Source: Aneurinibacillus danicus (GTDB lineage Bacteria; Bacillota; Bacilli; Aneurinibacillales; Aneurinibacillaceae). Taken from it: a stretch of 64,000 bases of DNA. The stretch is taken from assembly GCF_007991215.1 (NCBI RefSeq), contig NZ_BJXX01000057.1, forward strand, positions 1-64,000, read 5' to 3'. Position 1 is the first letter of the stretch; each line of letters starts with the position of its first letter. The position numbers and the translations under genes are program-made. Below, piece after piece: positions 60,152 through 64,000 of this stretch. The notes beneath the pieces were generated by a model. The model made no database searches. It was not told where the DNA came from and saw nothing but the letters and a program-made list of their open reading frames with translations.

Positions 60152-61300
60152 ATGAATGTATCCACTTTTAAAATTGCCAATAAACTAATCACCGGAAATG
60201 GCGGAACAGAGAAATTATTAGAAGAAGTTCACCGACTGCGAATCAGTAACCCTCTAATCGTAACGGATGAGATATTGGAAAAAGTCGGCGTCGTCGAAAA
60301 AGTCACCTCGCTTTTGAAAGGGCTTTCCTATGACGTCTATAATGGTGTAAAGCCGGAGCCTGAAATCTACCTGGTCGAAGAGTGCAAAGCAGCCTTTCAA
60401 AAAGGGCAGCATGACGGATTAATCGCTGTTGGAGGTGGAAGTGCCATCGATATTGCGAAAAGCGTATCCGCCTATGCTGCCTATGATGGCAAAATCGATG
60501 AGTTATTCGGAACCGACCTGGTGCCTCAAAAGGGTGTCCCCATTATCGCGATTCCAACTACAGCCGGAACAGGCTCTGAAGTCACGAATATCGCCATTCT
60601 CTCCGATACGGAAGCGCAGTTGAAAAAAGGGATTGTCAGTGACTACATTCTGCCGGACGTCGCCATCGTCGCACCGGAAATGACACTGACCATGCCGAAG
60701 TCGGTTACGGCCGCAAGCGGCATTGATGCCCTTGTTCATGCAATCGAAGCGTATATTTCCGTAAACGCTTCCCCCATTACGGATGCACTGGCATTGGGCG
60801 CAATCAAAATGATTGCTCGCAATCTTCCCAAAGCATACGCAAACCCAAACCACATTGAAGCACGAGAAAATATGGTAACCGCAAGCCTCATGGCGGGCAT
60901 GGCATTTGGAAACGCAGGCGTTGGCGCGGTGCACGCACTTGCCTACCCGCTTGGCGGTCGCTATCACATTGCCCATGGCGTAAGCAACGCCCTGCTGCTC
61001 CCATACGTCATGGAGTGGAATAAAATCAGCTGTATCGAACGTTTCCACGATATCGCCGAAGCATTAGGGGAAAACGTATCAAATCTAACGGATGCAGAAG
61101 CAGCGGACCGCGCCGTCGAAGCGATGTACCGCCTGTGCAGCACGGTCGGTATTCCAAAAGGATTGCGTGCGTTTCATGTTCCTGAAGACGCAATTCCCGA
61201 AATGGCAGAAGACGCCAGTAAAATCGAGCGGCTATTAAAAAATAACCCCCGTGTCTTCTCGAAGGAAGAAATTGAGGAAATCTATCGCTCTGCTTATTAG
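60152..61300 (+). CDS. Iron-containing (group III) alcohol dehydrogenase
   Basis: A 382-residue Fe-ADH. Cofactor motif GLIAVGGGSAIDIAKSV, PTTAGTGSEVTNIAI, and metal ligands Asp and His in GIDALVHAIEAY plus His residues in VGAVHALAYPLGGRYHIAHG. It reduces aldehydes or oxidises alcohols with NAD(P)H; the substrate is open. ATG 60152 behind AAAGGAGAA is preferred; an in-frame ATG 78 bp upstream has no ribosome binding site. Confidence 0.93.
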   Translation: MNVSTFKIANKLITGNGGTEKLLEEVHRLRISNPLIVTDEILEKVGVVEKVTSLLKGLSYDVYNGVKPEPEIYLVEECKAAFQKGQHDGLIAVGGGSAIDIAKSVSAYAAYDGKIDELFGTDLVPQKGVPIIAIPTTAGTGSEVTNIAILSDTEAQLKKGIVSDYILPDVAIVAPEMTLTMPKSVTAASGIDALVHAIEAYISVNASPITDALALGAIKMIARNLPKAYANPNHIEARENMVTASLMAGMAFGNAGVGAVHALAYPLGGRYHIAHGVSNALLLPYVMEWNKISCIERFHDIAEALGENVSNLTDAEAADRAVEAMYRLCSTVGIPKGLRAFHVPEDAIPEMAEDASKIERLLKNNPRVFSKEEIEEIYRSAY

Positions 61301-61308
61301 GGAGAAAA

Positions 61309-61425
61309 GTGAATGATACAGTGTGGGAAGATCGTCAATACGAAGAAGAGTCACCTTACATACCACCGGGAGCTTGTATTATTCGCATACACCCTGCAGA
61401 AATAAATTCCTTCTTCCCCGGGTAA
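61309..61425 (+). CDS. Possible 38-residue peptide
   Basis: GTG start four bases after GGGAG, just behind the alcohol dehydrogenase. Reads NDTVWEDRQYEEESPYIPPG then ACIIRIHPAEINSFFPG. Acidic N-terminal half; no family recognised. Weak support. Confidence 0.25.
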   Translation: MNDTVWEDRQYEEESPYIPPGACIIRIHPAEINSFFPG

Positions 61426-61459
61426 AGTATAGGCGAACAATCTTAACGAGGTGACACAT

Positions 61460-61507
61460 ATGGACAATCACGAACAACCGGGGAAAACAGAAGATGAACG
61501 GCACTAA
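61460..61507 (+). CDS. Possible 15-residue peptide
   Basis: ATG after GAGGTGACACAT, reading MDNHEQPGKTEDERH then TAA. The ribosome binding site is good, but the length makes it speculative. The G-rich/C-rich stretch following it (AGGGAAGG ... CCTCCCTT) could form a hairpin. Confidence 0.2.
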   Translation: MDNHEQPGKTEDERH

Positions 61508-61563
61508 TGGCAGCAAAGGGAAGGCTTCATTTTCGGCCCTCCCTTCTCCCTTTCATCCATAGC

Positions 61564-61741
61564 CTATCCTAAATCCCTATAGCCGTCCTGAACGACCAGC
61601 GTCATATTATAGGTAAACGGGCTGTCAGGACCGGAAGTTTTGCGTTTGCTTATCCACACTCTTTCAGCAATTTCTCGACTTTCTTTACCAGCTTCCTTGT
61701 TGTTTTTGCGGTGATTTACTGCACAGAATTTTTGATACACT
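61564..61741 (-). pseudogene. Possible gene remnant
   Basis: The minus strand has a 58-codon open frame with protein-like character (NHRKNNKEAGKESREIAERV, SGPDSPFTYNMTLVVQDGYR) ending in TAG, but no start with a ribosome binding site and a stop 9 codons upstream. I take it as the 3' end of a decayed gene; family unknown. Confidence 0.3.
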
Positions 61742-61758
61742 AAGGCATGGCATGTAAC

Positions 61759-62304
61759 TTATAGTAAAGCTTCAATTGATTTTTCCATATCTATCGGTTC
61801 AACAGTCGGCTCAAACCGTTTTACAACATTCCCGTCTTTATCAATCAAAAACTTGGTGAAGTTCCACTTAATTGAATCATCGAGTAAAAACTCGGGAAAC
61901 TTCTCCTGCAAAAATGCATGGAGCAACTTCGCGCTTATTTGATTAAGATCAAAACCTGTAAAAGGAGCTTGCTTGGTTAAATATGTAAACAGCGGATGTG
62001 CTTGAGGCCCCCGTACTTCTACCTTTTCAAATAAAGGAAAGCTCACCCCATAGTTAATCTGGCAAAATGATTGAACCTCATCATTGCTGCCTGGTTCCTG
62101 TTCTCCAAATTGATTGCACGGAAAACCTAAAATTTCGAACCCTTGATTATGATACCGCTCATACAACTTTTGTAAATCACTATACTGAGGGGTAAAGCGA
62201 CACTTACTAGCCGTATTAACAATCATAATCACCTTGTCTTTATATTGTTCAAGTTTAATCTCTTTTCCATTAATATCATTCACTGTAAAGTCGTATATTT
62301 TCAT
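61759..62304 (-). CDS. Glutathione peroxidase family thiol peroxidase
   Basis: A 181-residue Gpx-like enzyme reducing hydroperoxides, in Bacillales most likely with thioredoxin rather than glutathione. Peroxidatic Cys in NTASKCRFTPQY, then GFPCNQFGEQEPGS with the conserved Gln, and Trp/Asn in IKWNFTKFLIDKDG. The second Cys in GFPCNQF fits the atypical two-Cys mechanism. ATG 62304 follows GGAGGATGAGCGT; the longer frame lacks such a site. Confidence 0.94.
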   Translation of the reverse strand: MKIYDFTVNDINGKEIKLEQYKDKVIMIVNTASKCRFTPQYSDLQKLYERYHNQGFEILGFPCNQFGEQEPGSNDEVQSFCQINYGVSFPLFEKVEVRGPQAHPLFTYLTKQAPFTGFDLNQISAKLLHAFLQEKFPEFLLDDSIKWNFTKFLIDKDGNVVKRFEPTVEPIDMEKSIEALL

Positions 62305-62387
62305 ACGCTCATCCTCCATCCGCCATTTATTTATAATCATTTTAAATTTATAATTAGTTCTTGTCAACAACGAACATAATTTTAAAA

Positions 62388-62418
62388 AACAGAAAAACCC
62401 TTAAAACTTAAGGGTCTC
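62388..62418 (-). terminator. Hairpin upstream of the peroxidase gene
   Basis: Minus strand ACCCTTAA/TTAAGGGT then TTTTTCTGTTTTTT: a terminator acting on leftward transcripts about 90 bp before the peroxidase start. It could end transcription from the phage remnant or act as an attenuator. Confidence 0.55.
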
Positions 62419-62608
62419 ATTAACCTCACTTTACTGTTAATAAAGCAAGGAATACATCTATCGCCTCGTGATTTTCATTATATAGATAAACATTCAAGCA
62501 ACCTGTTGTTATTTGGTTGATTTGGTATTAATTTTTCTGGAATTATCTATACGAATCTTATATAATAAAAAAGAAACTTCATTAAAATAAGTAATATGGA
62601 TGATGAAT

Positions 62609-62681
62609 GGGGTATTAGCTTAGCTGGTAGAGCAGCCGACTCTTAATCGGCAGGTCGCAGGTTCGACCCCTGCATACCCCA
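62609..62681 (+). tRNA. tRNA-Lys (anticodon CTT)
   Basis: Acceptor stem GGGGTAT with ATACCCC and discriminator A, D arm GCTTAGCTGGTAGAGC, anticodon arm GCCGA-CTCTTAA-TCGGC giving CTT, T arm GCAGGTTCGACCCCTGC. CCA is not encoded. Isolated tRNA gene, with phage-type genes on the other side, as expected at an integration site. Confidence 0.95.
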
Positions 62682-62767
62682 CTATACACAACATGATCTT
62701 TTTTATGATGGTTTAATCTTTTCTAACTTGAATGTCATCATGTGTAAAAAGATAGCTATCATGATAA

Positions 62768-62803
62768 GAAAAAGCCCCGCTATCCCCAAGGACGGCGGGG
62801 CTT
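62768..62803 (-). terminator. Terminator of the holin gene
   Basis: Minus strand AAGCCCCGC/GCGGGGCTT stem, 14-base loop, then TTTCTTATC. Confidence 0.85.
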
Positions 62804-62805
62804 CA

Positions 62806-63069
62806 TTATTTCCTTTCTATTGTTTGTTTCCATGCCTGGTGAGAAGTAATTGCCATACCAGCAGCAATGATTCCGTTTGCAACACCGTCTACATTTAACC
62901 CGATAGCTATAACTCCAGAAATCATGCCAACTATGAACAATACCCATATAATTAGCCAATCCGGGAAGTGAGGCGTTTGTTTCAGAACATATCCTAAAAC
63001 CATAAGCGCCGGAAATACAAGTCCCAGTGCAGGGTTAAGTGTGATATTCGATAATAATTCCGTTAGCAC
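62806..63069 (-). CDS. Phage holin (Hol44/superfamily V-like)
   Basis: An 87-residue protein with three membrane helices (LGLVFPALMVLGYVL, WLIIWVLFIVGMISGVIAIGL, VANGIIAAGMAITSH) and a short charged tail HQAWKQTIERK, the layout of holins that permeabilise the membrane for a phage endolysin. No endolysin or structural genes are nearby, so it is a remnant or domesticated gene. AAAGGCGGTGAACTG before the ATG. Confidence 0.8.
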   Translation of the reverse strand: MLTELLSNITLNPALGLVFPALMVLGYVLKQTPHFPDWLIIWVLFIVGMISGVIAIGLNVDGVANGIIAAGMAITSHQAWKQTIERK

Positions 63070-63070
63070 A

Positions 63071-63271
63071 TCAGTTCACCGCCTTTCTGCTGGAGACTTT
63101 TCGTACCCCGTCAGCCAACATTCCTATTTCTTTACTATATGCACGCAACGTTTCCGTTGCTTTATGATACTCGTCCAGTTTCTGCTGACACTTATTGGAC
63201 TTTGTATTTTCTTCCTGCCCCTGTGCTTGCACAATAGAAATGCTTTTGTCTGCCTTCTCCTTTGGAATCAT
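63071..63271 (-). CDS. Small phage-type hypothetical protein upstream of holin
   Basis: About 66 residues from an ATG at 63271 (a longer TTG frame to 63349 has no ribosome binding site). Charged, helical: ENTKSNKCQQKLDEYHKATE then TLRAYSKEIGMLADGVRKVS. It ends 1 bp from the holin start, so the two are translationally coupled. Helical proteins of this kind precede holins in Bacillus phages; function unknown. Confidence 0.5.
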   Translation of the reverse strand: MIPKEKADKSISIVQAQGQEENTKSNKCQQKLDEYHKATETLRAYSKEIGMLADGVRKVSSRKAVN

Positions 63272-63394
63272 ATATTCTTTCTTTACCGGGGAGTTTATAT
63301 ATACTTTCGTACATATTAAGGAAAATTTCGTTATTTGTTCAAAATTCAAAGCGCTATCAAGTGATAAAGTAAGAGTGAAAGTGAGGTTTTAGAA

Positions 63395-63607
63395 ATGGTT
63401 TCCACATCTAATGTTATTTATTTAAGACAATATAAAACAAGAAAAAAATTTAATTACCTAAAGAAGATTCTCTTTTCTAAAGATACATTATTCATTCTAT
63501 TCGCTGCATTACTCATTATAGGAGCAGGTATTTTAAGCTTTTACGCTTCGCTTTATTTTCCATTACTCACCGATGACTATATGCAACACTATAATTTCCT
63601 AATCTAA
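63395..63607 (+). CDS. Small single-pass membrane protein
   Basis: A 70-residue protein: basic N terminus (YLRQYKTRKKFNYLKKI), one membrane helix (TLFILFAALLIIGAGILSFYASLYF) and a short external tail LLTDDYMQHYNFLI. GAGG ribosome binding site 8 bp upstream. Function unknown. Confidence 0.55.
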   Translation: MVSTSNVIYLRQYKTRKKFNYLKKILFSKDTLFILFAALLIIGAGILSFYASLYFPLLTDDYMQHYNFLI

Positions 63608-63655
63608 TCTGTTGACATGAACATAAGAAAATTCAATACAACGATCGCGAATACA

Positions 63656-63700
63656 AAAGACCTAACATATTCCTCATGGGGTCAATGTCAGGTCTCTCAT
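63656..63700 (-). terminator. Terminator of the right-edge gene
   Basis: AGACCT-x-ACA pairs with TGT-x-AGGTCT around a 17-base loop; T4 on the minus side. Confidence 0.55.
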
Positions 63701-63776
63701 TAATTATTTAAAAATTCAAACTTTTTTTATGATTGCAGACATTCCTCTCAAAGTCGCTACATTATTACTCAACAAT

Positions 63777-64000
63777 TTATGAATTCCTTAAAAGGCCATA
63801 CACTTCTTCGTCCAGTTTTGCTGCTAACTCTGCATTATAGGTTTTTACATATTCGGGTTCAACAGAAACCTTTCCCCCATAAAACATGACATCTTCCACC
63901 GCCTCCACCTCAACGGTAACAATGCGAAGTTTCATTGTCTTCTCAACTACATCGGATACCACGGCAGTCCCCTTGATAGAAAAGCAGCTTCCCGCACCTA
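63777..64000 (-). CDS. Partial gene cut by the right edge, possible pyridoxamine-phosphate-oxidase-like fold
   Basis: The frame stays open to the window edge, giving about 74 C-terminal residues: GAGSCFSIKGTAVVSDVVEK, KLRIVTVEVEAVEDVMFYGG, then a helical tail ELAAKLDEEVYGLLRNS. The beta-barrel pattern SFSIKGTA followed by VEVEAVEDVxFYGG resembles split-barrel flavin-binding (PNPOx-like) proteins. A GTG at 63962 lies inside this frame and is probably not the start. Family call is tentative. Confidence 0.45.
   Translation of the reverse strand, partial: GAGSCFSIKGTAVVSDVVEKTMKLRIVTVEVEAVEDVMFYGGKVSVEPEYVKTYNAELAAKLDEEVYGLLRNS

Noticed and set aside
1-64000. CRISPR arrays, rRNA genes, replication origin
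   Set aside because: No regularly spaced repeats, rRNA signatures or DnaA-box clusters were seen in reading the window.

Overview
The window looks like a chromosomal segment of an aerobic, spore-forming Firmicute of the Paenibacillaceae type (an Aneurinibacillus- or Brevibacillus-like genome is my inference, not a database match). The basis is strong AGGAGG-type ribosome binding sites, frequent GTG and TTG starts, the Bacillus-type neighbour pairs ygaC-ygaD and yfhP-mutY, a sporulation-type PAS histidine kinase, SAM (S-box) and c-di-AMP (ydaO) riboswitches, and three sigma-54 activators. Most of the window is moderate in G+C. The stretches around 36.4-38.3 kb, 44.5-47.6 kb and 52-60 kb look clearly more A+T rich by eye.

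Layout. 0-11.3 kb: housekeeping genes (ABC exporter plus Ntdp phosphatase, Mn superoxide dismutase, MutY, YfhP, YneF, a CAP-domain secreted protein, azoreductase, MATE pump). 11.4-16 kb: an ECF sigma/anti-sigma pair followed by an ABC exporter, then a secreted copper-amine-oxidase-like-domain protein. 16.2-23.1 kb: a sigma-54 activator with two tandem pxpB-pxpC pairs and one pxpA (5-oxoproline utilisation). 23.1-28.8 kb: a leftward assimilatory sulfate-reduction operon behind a SAM riboswitch, containing a decayed sulfate-permease gene. 28.9-34.1 kb: a GABA-type aminotransferase/aldehyde dehydrogenase operon with its own sigma-54 activator. 34-45 kb: small membrane proteins, a c-di-AMP riboswitch with KimA potassium transporter, AbrB-like protein, chemoreceptor, PssA, amino-acid permease, DUF3050 protein. 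45.6-51.9 kb: fatty-acid/acyl-CoA genes (enoyl-CoA hydratase, nitronate monooxygenase, acyl-CoA dehydrogenase, CoA transferase with an attenuated leader), an Lrp regulator and an isochorismatase-like hydrolase. 52-55.6 kb: an aldehyde dehydrogenase and divergent AcoR-type sigma-54 activator. 55.7-60 kb: a c-di-GMP cluster (GGDEF, tyrosine recombinase, EAL, sporulation-type kinase). 60-64 kb: iron-type alcohol dehydrogenase, glutathione peroxidase, tRNA-Lys with a phage holin remnant, and a gene cut by the right edge.

The most striking feature is at 56.47-57.33 kb. A 187-residue tyrosine recombinase gene is bracketed by two nearly identical recombination-site-like sequences in inverted orientation (25 of 26 positions match when one is reverse-complemented; 6-bp spacer TAGACA on the left and TGTCTA on the right). 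The about 830-bp segment lies exactly between a leftward diguanylate cyclase gene and a rightward EAL phosphodiesterase gene. This is the architecture expected of a self-contained DNA-inversion switch that would choose between c-di-GMP synthesis and degradation.

A second theme is sigma-54 control. Three catabolic modules (5-oxoproline, GABA-like amino acid, aldehyde) each carry a matching activator gene, a good -24/-12 promoter with exact GG/GC spacing, and upstream palindromes of a different sequence in each module, so each activator probably has its own enhancer code.
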